From CAZKEW01 sp964558915 (GTDB lineage Bacteria; Acidobacteriota; Aminicenantia; Aminicenantales; UBA8522): DNA of 64,000 nt. Location: positions 1 to 64,000 of the forward strand of contig CAZLFV010000003.1 of assembly GCA_964558915.1 (NCBI GenBank), written 5' to 3'. Numbering within the stretch: the first letter of the stretch is position 1; the number at the start of each line of letters is the position of its first letter. The notes beneath the pieces were generated by a model. It was not told where the DNA came from. It did no database searches and worked only from the letters and a program-made list of their open reading frames with translations. A program made the translations under genes and the position numbers. Positions 42,863 through 51,644 of the stretch are shown in pieces.

Positions 42863-44605
42863 ATGATCAAGGACCTGTCCGTGATGATCGCCGGCGAGGC
42901 CGGAGACGGCGTCCTGTTCACCGGCAATGTCCTGGCCAGGCTGCTTAAACGGCAGGGCTGGGAGGTGGCTACCTCCAGGGATTTCCCGTCCAACATCCGC
43001 GGCGAACCCACCTCGTACACTATCCGGGCCTCGCTCGGGAAAATCTACGGACTCAGCGAACTGGTCGATATTCTTCTGGCCTTTGACTGTGATGCCGTTT
43101 TGACTCATGTCCCTCATGTCGCTCAAGGAGGGATCGTATTTTGCGACGGCGAAGGGAAGGCGGGCCTTCGGCTCCGCGACTCCCGCGGCAAGACCTTCCA
43201 TAAGATCCCTCTGCGTTCAATGGCCAGGGAACAGTTCGGCCACGAAATCTTCAAAAACATGATGGCTCTCGGCGCGCTGAGCTGCGTGCTCGACCTTGAT
43301 TTTGGCCTCCTCGACGAGATCATCTCCGAGATGTTCTTGAGGAAGAAAGGGGAGGAAGTCGTCAGGAAAAATATTCAGGCTGTGGCTGCCGGCTGCAAGA
43401 AGGCCCGGGAAATCACGTCCGAGAAGGAACGGCATCATCTCCGGAAAAAGGAGGATCGCAACCGCCTTCTTCTTTCTGGAGACGAAGCCATCGCTTTCGG
43501 GGCACTGGCCGGGGGATGCCGGTTCTTTGCGGCCTATCCAATCTGTCCGGCCTCGGAAATCTCGCAGTGGCTGGTGCATTATATTTCCCGATTCAACGGG
43601 GTTGTTGTCCAGACCGAGGACGAGATATCGGCCCTGAACATGGCTCTGGGGGCAGCCTTTGCCGGAGCCAGGTCCATGACCGCGACGTCCGGGCCCGGCG
43701 CATCCCTGATGATGGAGGCGTTCAGTCTGGCCGGAATGGCCGAAATCCCCGTTGTTGTGGCGCACGTCCAGCGCTTAGGCCCGGCCACGGGAATTCCAAC
43801 CAAAACCCAGCAGGAGGACATCCTCCAGTGGATTTACGGTTCGCACGGCGAGTTCCCTCGGATCGTTCTCTCTCCGGGGACGCCCGGTGAATGCTTTGAC
43901 CTGACTGCGCGGGCCTTCAACCTGGCTGAGATTTATCAGGTGCCGGTCATCGTGTTCACCGAGCTTGACATGGGCCAGAACTACCGGACAACCAAAGTAT
44001 TCGACCTCGAATCAATCGAGATCAAGCGTGGCAAGCTGCTCAGCCAGGAGGAGCTTCTGCTGATCGATGACTTTAAAAGGTACGAGCTCACGCCCGACGG
44101 AATCTCGCCTCGGGCGTTGCCTTTTTTTAGAAACGGGGTTCACCTTGCCGAGAGTCTCGAGCATGACGAGAAAGGCTATCGAAACGAGGAACGAACTACG
44201 CGAATCAGGATGACGGAAAAGAGGATGCGCAAACTCAAGAGAGCCTCCCGGGACCTCATCCCGCCGCATCTTTGGGGAGACCGAAAGGCCGAGGTCGGAT
44301 TCGTCAGCTGCGGGTCAACCCTCGGCGCCATCCTGGAAGCCATGGATGAGCTCATGCGAAGAAAAGTGTCTTCCCGGTTTCTTCAGCTCAGAACTCTTTG
44401 GCCATTCCCGACCGCAGCTGTCCGGAGGTTCCTATCGGGGTGCCAGGAGGTCTTCGTGGTTGAGAATAACTTCTCCGGCGAGCTCGCAACCCTGATCAAA
44501 AGTCAGGTCAATCCTTGCATTCAACTCCGGAATATTCTGAATTATTCGACGCGGGCCTTTACTCCTGGAGAGATTGTCAAACCGGTCTTGAAGGTGTGTG
44601 GATGA
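42863..44605 (+). CDS. korA: 2-oxoacid:acceptor oxidoreductase, fused gamma-alpha subunit
   Basis: The 580-residue subunit joins a gamma domain (IAGEAGDGVLFTGNVLARLL, residues 1-190) to an alpha domain (FFAAYPICPASEISQW, MTATSGPGASLMMEAFSLAG, PVVVAHVQRLGPATGIPTKT). This is the KorA arrangement, which with KorB oxidises 2-oxoglutarate or a related 2-oxoacid to acyl-CoA using ferredoxin. No ferredoxin-like delta subunit is adjacent. korB starts within its stop codon (ATGA). Confidence 0.9.
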   Translation: MIKDLSVMIAGEAGDGVLFTGNVLARLLKRQGWEVATSRDFPSNIRGEPTSYTIRASLGKIYGLSELVDILLAFDCDAVLTHVPHVAQGGIVFCDGEGKAGLRLRDSRGKTFHKIPLRSMAREQFGHEIFKNMMALGALSCVLDLDFGLLDEIISEMFLRKKGEEVVRKNIQAVAAGCKKAREITSEKERHHLRKKEDRNRLLLSGDEAIAFGALAGGCRFFAAYPICPASEISQWLVHYISRFNGVVVQTEDEISALNMALGAAFAGARSMTATSGPGASLMMEAFSLAGMAEIPVVVAHVQRLGPATGIPTKTQQEDILQWIYGSHGEFPRIVLSPGTPGECFDLTARAFNLAEIYQVPVIVFTELDMGQNYRTTKVFDLESIEIKRGKLLSQEELLLIDDFKRYELTPDGISPRALPFFRNGVHLAESLEHDEKGYRNEERTTRIRMTEKRMRKLKRASRDLIPPHLWGDRKAEVGFVSCGSTLGAILEAMDELMRRKVSSRFLQLRTLWPFPTAAVRRFLSGCQEVFVVENNFSGELATLIKSQVNPCIQLRNILNYSTRAFTPGEIVKPVLKVCG

Positions 44606-45462
44606 AAAGAAAGGATGCCTATCACCTGCTAGACCCCACCTGGTGCAGAGGCTGCGGGCTCTTTGGGATTTTTGAGGCGCTCAAAAGGGCGGCGGCCTCG
44701 CTCGACCTCGAGCCGGAGAAGGCGGTGATCGTCACGGGGATCGGCTGCCACGGCCGGCTGAACAATTATTTCCGGGCCTATGGTTTTCATGGCCTTCACG
44801 GCCGGACAATGCCCGTGGCCACTGGAATCAAGCTCGTGAACCCGAAGCTTCAGGTGATCGCCGTGAGCGGAGATGGTGATGCCTATTCCATCGGGCTGGG
44901 ACACTTCATGCATACTCTCCGTAAAAATGTCGGCATCCTCTATATCGTCGTGAATAACCGCATCTATGCTCTGACTCAAGGCCAGGCTTCGCCGACTACG
45001 AGCTTCGGAACGGTAACGATCTCAACGCCATTCGGGTCCAAGGATTTTCCGCTCGATGGGCCTGTGCTTGCCCTGGCGGCCGGCGGGACATTTATTGCCC
45101 GGGGCTTTTCTGGTGAGGTGGCGCCGCTCGCTGCGCTTCTCGAAAAGGGGATGAGGCACAAGGGATTCGCCCTGGTCGAAGTACTCAGTCCCTGCGTAAC
45201 CCACAACAAGGTCAATTCCTACGATTGGTTTAGACAACATATTTTCCATGTCCAAGGCGTCCCGGGATACAGCCCTGGGGACAAAAACAAAGCTTGGGAA
45301 GCCCTCCAGCACTCGGAGAAAATCGCCACGGGGTTGATTTATGAAGAAGACAAGCCGGCTTTCGAAGACCTCGTCCTTCCAGATAAAGACAGGCCGATTG
45401 CCTTTAGTGACTTGGCCCCGGACCGGGCCAGTCTCGAAAAAATCATGGAAAAATTCAGGTAA
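44602..45462 (+). CDS. korB: 2-oxoacid:acceptor oxidoreductase, beta subunit
   Basis: The 286-residue TPP-binding subunit has TWCRGCGLFGIFEAL (first Cys motif), GIGCHGRLNNY, the TPP motif SGDGDAYSIGLGHFMH-(x)14-NN and SPCVTHNKVNSY. An upstream in-frame start at 44515 lies inside korA; ATG 44602, overlapping its stop, gives normal length. It forms the active complex with KorA. Confidence 0.9.
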   Translation: MKRKDAYHLLDPTWCRGCGLFGIFEALKRAAASLDLEPEKAVIVTGIGCHGRLNNYFRAYGFHGLHGRTMPVATGIKLVNPKLQVIAVSGDGDAYSIGLGHFMHTLRKNVGILYIVVNNRIYALTQGQASPTTSFGTVTISTPFGSKDFPLDGPVLALAAGGTFIARGFSGEVAPLAALLEKGMRHKGFALVEVLSPCVTHNKVNSYDWFRQHIFHVQGVPGYSPGDKNKAWEALQHSEKIATGLIYEEDKPAFEDLVLPDKDRPIAFSDLAPDRASLEKIMEKFR

Positions 45463-45502
45463 GAAAGCTATAGTGGATAAAGAATTATAAAAGGAGTTTA
45501 CG

Positions 45503-45721
45503 ATGAAAGAAAAAGTGGAAGCGGCGTTGAACAAGATCCGGCCCGCTCTCATGGCCGACGGCGGCAACGTTGAGCTTGTTGACGTTCAAGAGGGTGTAGT
45601 TAAGGTGAAGCTCACTGGAGCCTGCGGCGGCTGCCCGATGTCTCAAATGACACTCAAGATGGGGATTGAGCGCATCTTGAAAAAAGAAGTCCCGGAAATC
45701 AAAGAAGTCGTGGCCATCTGA
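45503..45721 (+). CDS. NifU C-terminal (Nfu)-type iron-sulfur carrier
   Basis: The 72-residue protein consists of the Nfu domain alone: IRPALMADGGNVELVDV and the cluster-binding GACGGCPMSQMTLKMGIE. Such proteins carry a [4Fe-4S] cluster to targets. Start ATG 45503 follows AAAAGGAG. It opens a run with NifS-like, IscU, TusA and NadA genes, NadA being a likely client. Confidence 0.93.
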   Translation: MKEKVEAALNKIRPALMADGGNVELVDVQEGVVKVKLTGACGGCPMSQMTLKMGIERILKKEVPEIKEVVAI

Positions 45722-45750
45722 GAAAGAATGTCCTCGAAGGGATCAAACGC

Positions 45751-46932
45751 ATGAGACGCGTTTATCTCGACCATATCGCGGCCACTCCGCTGGATCCCGA
45801 CGTCCTCAAGTCTATGCTGCCGTATCTCGGAGAAAAGTACGGCAATCCGCAGAGCCTTCATTCCATCGGGCAGGAGGCGCTTGAGGCTGTGGAGGAGGCT
45901 CGCTCGGAGGTGGCCTCTCTCATCGGGGCCGACCAGAGCGAGGTTTTTTTCACCTCCTCCGGTTCCGAAGCCAATAATTTCGCCGTCAAAGGCCTCAGCT
46001 TAGCCCGGAGAGAAAAAGGAAGCCATATCGTCGTCTCTGCGATCGAACATCAATCCGTCCTGCACTCTGCCAAGAGCCTTGAAAAATTCGGGTTCTCGTC
46101 CACTTTAGTTCCCGTGGACAAACACGGAATGATTGACCCTGCGGACGTCAAAAAAGCCATCAAAAAGGAGACAGTCCTCATTTCCGTGATGCTGGCCAAC
46201 AGCGAAGTGGGGACAGTGGAGCCAGTGGCAGAAGTCGTCAAGGTCTGTGGCTCCCTGGGCATTCCTGTTCATACGGATGCTGTCGCTGCCGCGGGGAACA
46301 TCCCTGTTGACGTTAAGGACCTGGGCGTCGATGCCCTGAGTCTGGCCGCGGACCAGTTCTATGGGCCCAAGGGGAGCGCGGCCCTTTTTCTCAAGAAAGG
46401 GACAAGGATCCTTCCGTTTATCGATGGGGGAATTCAGGAGGGCGGACGTCGCGCCGGCACCGAGAATGTCGCCGGAATTGTTGGACTCGGGAAGGCGGCC
46501 AAGATCGCCGTGATGAGATTATCCGATCGTATGGAGAAGATGAGGTCTCTGCGGGACAAACTGATCGGCAGCCTTCCGCGAAGAGTGGAACATGTCGTCC
46601 TCACCGGACACAGGGAGAAGCGGTTGCCTTATCATGCCAGCTTTTGCTTTGAGTTCATCGAGGGAGAGGCTATGCTCTTGAACCTGGACATGAAGGGCAT
46701 CGCCGCATCGAGCGGGTCGGCCTGCACATCCCGAGCCCTAAAGGCATCGCACGTGCTTCTGGCCATGGGGATCGATCATGCCCTGGCCCAGGGCTCCCTG
46801 GTGTTTAGCGTGATCGAGCAGACCACGGCGGAAGACATCGATTATCTCCTGGATGTCTTTCCGCCGATTATCGAGAGGCTGAGGAAGATGTCTCCCTTGT
46901 ACACAAAATTTTTGGAGGAGAGCAAGAGATGA
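45751..46932 (+). CDS. NifS/IscS-like aminotransferase-fold protein lacking the PLP lysine
   Basis: The 393-residue protein follows IscS along its whole length: YLDHIAATPLDPDV, YGNPQSLHSIGQEA, SSGSEANNFAVKG, AIEHQSVL, GRRAGTENVAGIVG and the active-site Cys C325 in SSGSACTSRALKASH. However, the S-G-H-K segment that holds the Schiff-base lysine reads AADQFYGPKG, giving D201 and Q202. The PLP-contacting Gln is Ala (A179), and the Arg of S-L-R-F-S is Val (V351). Canonical desulfurase chemistry therefore looks impossible, although the frame is intact and sits with IscU (four-base overlap). It may be a scaffold or partner, or use another mechanism. Confidence 0.85.
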   Translation: MRRVYLDHIAATPLDPDVLKSMLPYLGEKYGNPQSLHSIGQEALEAVEEARSEVASLIGADQSEVFFTSSGSEANNFAVKGLSLARREKGSHIVVSAIEHQSVLHSAKSLEKFGFSSTLVPVDKHGMIDPADVKKAIKKETVLISVMLANSEVGTVEPVAEVVKVCGSLGIPVHTDAVAAAGNIPVDVKDLGVDALSLAADQFYGPKGSAALFLKKGTRILPFIDGGIQEGGRRAGTENVAGIVGLGKAAKIAVMRLSDRMEKMRSLRDKLIGSLPRRVEHVVLTGHREKRLPYHASFCFEFIEGEAMLLNLDMKGIAASSGSACTSRALKASHVLLAMGIDHALAQGSLVFSVIEQTTAEDIDYLLDVFPPIIERLRKMSPLYTKFLEESKR

Positions 46933-47498
46933 TTTACAGTGAGAAAGTAATGGACCATTTTCAGAACCCCCGCAACGTCGGGGTCATTAAAGATGCTGAC
47001 GGCATCGGCCAGGTCGGGAATCCTGTTTGCGGAGACATGATGACCTTTTATATTAAGGTTTCAGATAACCGGCTCGCGGATATCAAGTTCCAGACATTCG
47101 GCTGCGGCGCGGCTATCGCTGTGTCAAGCATAGTCAGCGAGATGGCCATGGGCAAGACCCTGGAAGAGGCCATGAAGATCACCAACTCCACCGTGGCCGA
47201 GGAGCTGGGTGGGCTGCCGAAGAATAAGCTCCATTGCTCGAACCTGGGAGCAGATGCGCTTCATGCCGCGATCGAAGACTACAAGAAAAAACAAGCGGCG
47301 GCCAGAGGAGGAAAGGTAGCAGCGGCGCCGCCGGAACGAAAATGCTATTGTCCCTATTGCGAAGGGCCAATCGAGGGGATTGAAGAAATCTGCGAACACT
47401 GCCAAGTGGAGCTTGAAGAGTGCCCGCACTGCGGCAACTTCACCAAGAAAGGTGGAGAACAGTGCGTTTCCTGTGGTGCTGAGCTCGAGCACCATTGA
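46929..47498 (+). CDS. IscU/NifU N-terminal-type scaffold with C-terminal zinc-ribbon extension
   Basis: The 189-residue protein has a complete IscU domain (GNPVCGDMMTFYIKV, FGCGAAIAVSSI, LHCSNLGADALHAAI; three cluster Cys) and, after a short Ala/Gly linker, a tail with four C-x-x-C knuckles (CYCPYC, CEHC, CPHC, CVSC). The tail resembles double zinc ribbons. It overlaps the NifS-like gene by four bases. The added module may bind metal or a partner; I know no standard function for it. Confidence 0.9.
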   Translation: MIYSEKVMDHFQNPRNVGVIKDADGIGQVGNPVCGDMMTFYIKVSDNRLADIKFQTFGCGAAIAVSSIVSEMAMGKTLEEAMKITNSTVAEELGGLPKNKLHCSNLGADALHAAIEDYKKKQAAARGGKVAAAPPERKCYCPYCEGPIEGIEEICEHCQVELEECPHCGNFTKKGGEQCVSCGAELEHH

Positions 47499-47566
47499 CG
47501 GCATCTGCCCGCGCCGGGGCTGGTGCTGTCTGGAGCAATTGATTCGTTATGGGTCCTAGGGAAGCG

Positions 47567-47800
47567 ATGAAAGCTGACGTTAAGCTGGACTGCTTTGGGC
47601 TCCTTTGTCCTGTCCCGGTCATTCAGACGGCCAAAATAATCAAGGAGATGAAAGTCGGCGAGGTTCTGGAGGTCACCTCAACAGATGAAGGGATCAAGAA
47701 AGACATGCCGGCTTGGTGCAGAATGAGCGGTCAGGAATATATCGGGATGGAGGAAGGAGACGGCCTCATCCGCGTCTATATCAGAAAGGTGAAGGAATAA
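47567..47800 (+). CDS. TusA-family sulfur carrier
   Basis: The 77-residue protein has the TusA signature LDCFGLLCPVPVIQTAKIIK with the active Cys in C-P-x-P. It relays persulfide sulfur between proteins. ATG 47567 (after AGGGAAG) is preferred to ATG 47549. It lies next to IscU and just one codon boundary from nadA, so it may supply sulfur within this cluster. Confidence 0.88.
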   Translation: MKADVKLDCFGLLCPVPVIQTAKIIKEMKVGEVLEVTSTDEGIKKDMPAWCRMSGQEYIGMEEGDGLIRVYIRKVKE

Positions 47801-48724
47801 ATGGAGCCGGGCATGGGACAGACCAAAGAACAAGTCGTGGCCAGGATTCGGGCGCTCAAAGGCGAAAAAAGAGCTGTCATCCTGGCCCATAATTATCAGA
47901 TCGGCGAGGTCCAGGATATCGCCGATTACACCGGCGATTCCCTCGGCTTGAGCCAGCAGGCGGCCGCAACTGACGCAGAGGTAGTTGTCTTCTGCGGTGT
48001 CCATTTCATGGCCGAAACTGCGGCCATCCTGTCTCCCCATAAAATAGTTCTTCTCCCCGACCTTAAGGCTGGCTGTCCGATGGCTGATATGATCACGGCC
48101 GAGGAGCTGAGATCCTGGAAGAAGAAGTATCCCGGACGAAAAGTCGTTAGCTACGTCAACACCACCGCCGAGGTCAAGGCGGAGTCCGATGTCTGTTGCA
48201 CCTCCTCAAACGCCGTCAAGGTGGTGAACTCAATCGAGGACGACGAGATCCTTTTTCTTCCCGATAAGAACTTAGCCGCCTACGTGGCCCGCCAGACTCG
48301 GAAAAAGATTGTCGCTTGGGACGGTTACTGTTATGTTCATAACCGCATCTATGCCAGCGACGTCCTGACCAGAAAAAAGATGCATTCGGAGGCCGAAGTC
48401 TGGGTCCATCCAGAATGCCGGCCGGAGGTCATCGACCTGGCCGATAGAGTCCTTTCTACTGGTCAGATGGTCAAGGCGGCGCGGGAGACGAGGGCGAAGG
48501 AAGTCATCATCGGAACTGAAGCGGGAATCATCTACCGCCTCAGAAAAGAGAACCCTGCTGTGGCTTTTTACCCGGTCAAAGACCTGGCTTTGTGTTCAAA
48601 TATGAAAAAAATTAATCTCTATAAGATCTGGAGAGCCCTGGAGGATATGACATTCAAAATTGTGGTTCCTCCGGAGATCAGCGGTCGGGCCCGGGGAGCT
48701 ATCGAAAAAATGATTCAAATCTAA
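47801..48724 (+). CDS. nadA: Quinolinate synthase
   Basis: The 307-residue enzyme condenses iminoaspartate and dihydroxyacetone phosphate to quinolinate for NAD synthesis. Probable [4Fe-4S] ligands are C92 (LKAGCPMADM), C177 (WDGYCYVH) and C265 (LALCSNMK). AHNYQIGEVQDIADYTGDSL and FCGVHFMAETA are family motifs. Start ATG 47801 follows directly on the TusA stop. nadB and nadC are not in the window. Confidence 0.95.
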   Translation: MEPGMGQTKEQVVARIRALKGEKRAVILAHNYQIGEVQDIADYTGDSLGLSQQAAATDAEVVVFCGVHFMAETAAILSPHKIVLLPDLKAGCPMADMITAEELRSWKKKYPGRKVVSYVNTTAEVKAESDVCCTSSNAVKVVNSIEDDEILFLPDKNLAAYVARQTRKKIVAWDGYCYVHNRIYASDVLTRKKMHSEAEVWVHPECRPEVIDLADRVLSTGQMVKAARETRAKEVIIGTEAGIIYRLRKENPAVAFYPVKDLALCSNMKKINLYKIWRALEDMTFKIVVPPEISGRARGAIEKMIQI

Positions 48725-48734
48725 GGAGGACGGA

Positions 48735-49238
48735 ATGAAAAAAATGACCGAAGAACACCTGAAGAACGCGTATGCGGGCGAAAGCCAGGCCCACATGAAG
48801 TATCTTGCGTTTGCCGACGCGGCAGAGAAGGAGAAGTTTGCCAATGTGGCCCGTCTATTCCGGGCCAATAGCTACGCCGAGAAGGTCCACGCCACCAACC
48901 ATCTGCGCACGCTCGGCGGCATCGGGAAAACGGCTGAGAATCTCGGGGCGGCCGAGAACGGCGAGAATTTCGAAGTCGAAGAGATGTACCCGGCATACCT
49001 CAAGGTCGCTGAGAATCAGGGAGAAAAAACGGCGGCGACGATGTTCACTTGGGCCATGGCCGCGGAAAAGGTTCACGCCGGCCTTTACGAGCGGGCCAAA
49101 GAGGTCGTCGAGAAGGGAAAGGACTTGAGCTATTTCCCCGTCCATGTGTGCTCGAATTGCGGGTTCACGATGGAGGGCGAGGCGCCCGACAAATGCCCAG
49201 TCTGCGGTGCCTCGAAACAGAAGTTCGTGAAATTTTAA
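48735..49238 (+). CDS. Rubrerythrin
   Basis: The 167-residue peroxidase has the diiron four-helix domain (LKNAYAGESQAHMKYLAFA, FRANSYAEKVHATNHL, AEKVHAGLYERA) and a C-terminal rubredoxin-like domain (CSNCGFTMEGEAPDKCPVCG). It reduces hydrogen peroxide with electrons from rubredoxin or its reductase. Start ATG 48735 follows AAGGAGG. It belongs to the anaerobic oxidative-stress set encoded here. Confidence 0.95.
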   Translation: MKKMTEEHLKNAYAGESQAHMKYLAFADAAEKEKFANVARLFRANSYAEKVHATNHLRTLGGIGKTAENLGAAENGENFEVEEMYPAYLKVAENQGEKTAATMFTWAMAAEKVHAGLYERAKEVVEKGKDLSYFPVHVCSNCGFTMEGEAPDKCPVCGASKQKFVKF

Positions 49239-49272
49239 GGCCAGTGGATTAGAATAAAAGAGGAGGCTTGAA

Positions 49273-49782
49273 TTGTCCTTGGACCCAAACTTGAGACCCT
49301 TTGAAGTCCTGGCTACGGCCATCCGGTCGGAGATAGAAGCGGCGAATTTCTATTCCCGGCTTCTGGACAAAGTGAAAAATATCCTCCTCCAGCAAAAGCT
49401 GAAATTCCTCATCCTTGAGGAAAAGAAGCACAGGAAAATTCTGGAAAAGCTCTTTAATGACCGGTTTCCCGACCGCGAGCTCAAAGTCCCGGAGAAGGCC
49501 GCCCGGCTCCGCTTGCCTCTCACTGTGGACGAAAAAAGCACTGTCCTTGACCTCTTTAAAGCTGCTCTCGCCGCGGAAAAGTTTGCCGAGGAATTCTATG
49601 CCAATGCCAGGAAAGAGGCCGGGGACGCGGCAAGCAAAAAAGTCCTTGAGTATTTGAGCCGCGTGGAACGGAGCCATTATTTCTTGATCAAGGCGGAGAT
49701 CGATCTCCTGACCCGGTTTCCCGATTATTATGACGTCGAGGATTTCCATCTCGGCCAGGACCTTTTTCATATCGGACCTTAA
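49273..49782 (+). CDS. Ferritin-like diiron protein
   Basis: The 169-residue protein has helix motifs AIRSEIEAANFYSRLLDKVK, LILEEKKHRKILEKLF, AEKFAEEFYANARKE and LSRVERSHYFLIKAEID, the rubrerythrin-type E/EExxH pattern with the last motif E-R-S-H. TTG start at 49273 is six bases after AGGAGG. It is 34 bases downstream of rubrerythrin and closely resembles the protein at 55.5 kb. Function is inferred as iron or peroxide handling. Confidence 0.8.
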   Translation: MSLDPNLRPFEVLATAIRSEIEAANFYSRLLDKVKNILLQQKLKFLILEEKKHRKILEKLFNDRFPDRELKVPEKAARLRLPLTVDEKSTVLDLFKAALAAEKFAEEFYANARKEAGDAASKKVLEYLSRVERSHYFLIKAEIDLLTRFPDYYDVEDFHLGQDLFHIGP

Positions 49783-49851
49783 TATTCTCTTGAATATATA
49801 AAACGGGGAAGCCCAGAGAAGCTCCGTATTCCTTCGACTGGAGGGAGGGAG

Positions 49852-50967
49852 ATGAAACATACGTGGCGTTTGGGAAAAATCTTGGGGATCGACATCAATA
49901 TCGACTCAAGCTGGCTGGTTATTTTTGTCCTTTTCACCTGGGTCCTGGCCGGCAACTATTTTCCCAGGGGTTATCCCGCCTGGCCGCGCACTCTCTATTG
50001 GGTTATGGGCCTTGTGACCAGCCTTCTTGTTTTTGCCTCGGTCCTGGCCCACGAGCTCGCTCATTCCCTGGTTGCGTTAAAGCAAGGCGAGAAGGTCCGG
50101 AGCATTACGCTTTTCATCCTGGGTGGAGTATCCCAGATTGCAGAGGAGCCCAAGGAACCGCTGAAAGAGTTTGCGATGGCGATCATAGGACCGATTTCGA
50201 GTTTCATCATCGCCTTCGTTTTTTTTGTCCTTTCGCTTTGGCTGAAGGCTGTCAGCGCTCCCCTGGCCGCCTCGGCCACCTATCTGGCGATTATAAACAC
50301 AGCCCTGGGCATTTTTAACCTAGTCCCGGGTTTCCCCATGGACGGCGGCCGCATTCTGCGCTCCATTCTCTGGAAAGTGACGGGCAATCTGAAAAAGGCG
50401 ACCCGCGTGGCTTCATTGGCTGGTCAGGGAATGGCCTTCCTCCTTATTTTCTTAGGAATCTTCGAATTCCTGCGCGGCAGATTCTCAGGGCTGTGGTGGA
50501 TTCTGATCGGCTGGTTCCTGCACAACGCCGCCGTCAGAGGCTACAGTGAAGTCATGATTAAAAGCGTTTTGCAGGGAATGACGGCCGAGGACCTGATGAG
50601 CAAGGATTTCGAGACTGTTTCGGGAGATCTTTCGGTCCAGGACCTTGTCGATCACTATATCCTCAAGAAAAAGGAGAGGGTTTTTCTAGTCAGCGATGAC
50701 GGAGGCCTCATGGGGATCGTTTGCCTCGAGGATGTCAAACAGACCCCGAAGGAAAAATGGCTGCAATCCAAGGTGAAGGATATTATGACACCGCGGGAAC
50801 AGCTGGAGGCCGTAACTCCCGATGCCGACGGCAACAAGATTCTCTCCAGCCTGGCCGCGAAAAATATCCACCAGGTGCCGGTCATGAGCGGCGAGAAGAT
50901 CGAAGGAATCATCTGCCGGACTGATATCATCCGCTATCTCCAGCTCCGGTCCGACCTGGGAGTTTAA
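49852..50967 (+). CDS. Site-2 protease family M50 metalloprotease with CBS domains
   Basis: The 371-residue membrane protein has the zinc motif HELAH (67-71) in a transmembrane helix and the third ligand in FNLVPGFPMDGGR. About six helices are followed by two CBS repeats (from residue 245: MTAEDLMSKDFETVSGDL and VKDIMTPREQLEAVTPD). CBS-bearing S2P proteins cleave membrane proteins in response to nucleotides or cell state. Start ATG 49852 follows GGAGGGAGG. Confidence 0.92.
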   Translation: MKHTWRLGKILGIDINIDSSWLVIFVLFTWVLAGNYFPRGYPAWPRTLYWVMGLVTSLLVFASVLAHELAHSLVALKQGEKVRSITLFILGGVSQIAEEPKEPLKEFAMAIIGPISSFIIAFVFFVLSLWLKAVSAPLAASATYLAIINTALGIFNLVPGFPMDGGRILRSILWKVTGNLKKATRVASLAGQGMAFLLIFLGIFEFLRGRFSGLWWILIGWFLHNAAVRGYSEVMIKSVLQGMTAEDLMSKDFETVSGDLSVQDLVDHYILKKKERVFLVSDDGGLMGIVCLEDVKQTPKEKWLQSKVKDIMTPREQLEAVTPDADGNKILSSLAAKNIHQVPVMSGEKIEGIICRTDIIRYLQLRSDLGV

Positions 50968-50972
50968 GGGGG

Positions 50973-51644
50973 ATGACGATGGAACCAGCCAAGAAGCGAA
51001 TCGGAGCAATCATCCGGATTCTGCGCCGAGAGTATCCCTCGACCCGAACAGCTCTCCATTTCGAGACACCCTGGGAGATTCTCGTGGCGACCATCCTGGC
51101 CGCTCAGTGCACCGACGAGCGAGTCAATAAGATTACTCCCGGACTCTTCAAGAAATATCCCACGGCCGCGGAATTTGCCCGAGCGGATCGGGCTGAGCTC
51201 GAGGCGGATATCCGTCCGACCGGTTTTTTCCGCAATAAGGCCAAGAGCATCATCGGAGCCGCCCAGAAAATTGTCCAGGACTTCGGGGGTGAGGTGCCTT
51301 CGACGATGGAAGAACTGATCACTGTTCCCGGAGTGGCGAGAAAAACAGCGAATATCGTTCTCTCCTCCGGATTTTCGAAGGCCGAGGGGATCGCTGTCGA
51401 TACGCATGTGAAGCGCCTTTCCGGCAGGCTGGGCCTGAGCCGCCAGAGCGACCCCGATAAGATCGAACGGGACCTGATGAAGATCGTCCCGAGAAAGGAT
51501 TGGCTGGATTTTAATTACATGCTCGTGGACCATGGCCGGAAAGTCTGCCAGGCGCGAAAACCCCACTGCCCGCAATGCGCTCTCCGGAGCCTCTGCCCGT
51601 CTGCGACAAAGTTCTACCCGGAGCTCAAAACGAGAACAGCATGA
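50973..51644 (+). CDS. nth: Endonuclease III
   Basis: The 223-residue glycosylase/AP-lyase removes oxidised pyrimidines. The helix-hairpin-helix TVPGVARKTANIVL carries the catalytic Lys and AVDTHVKRL the catalytic Asp. The C-terminal [4Fe-4S] loop is CQARKPHCPQCALRSLC. Start ATG 50973 follows AAGGGGG. Its stop overlaps the AmrS start (ATGA). Confidence 0.95.
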   Translation: MTMEPAKKRIGAIIRILRREYPSTRTALHFETPWEILVATILAAQCTDERVNKITPGLFKKYPTAAEFARADRAELEADIRPTGFFRNKAKSIIGAAQKIVQDFGGEVPSTMEELITVPGVARKTANIVLSSGFSKAEGIAVDTHVKRLSGRLGLSRQSDPDKIERDLMKIVPRKDWLDFNYMLVDHGRKVCQARKPHCPQCALRSLCPSATKFYPELKTRTA

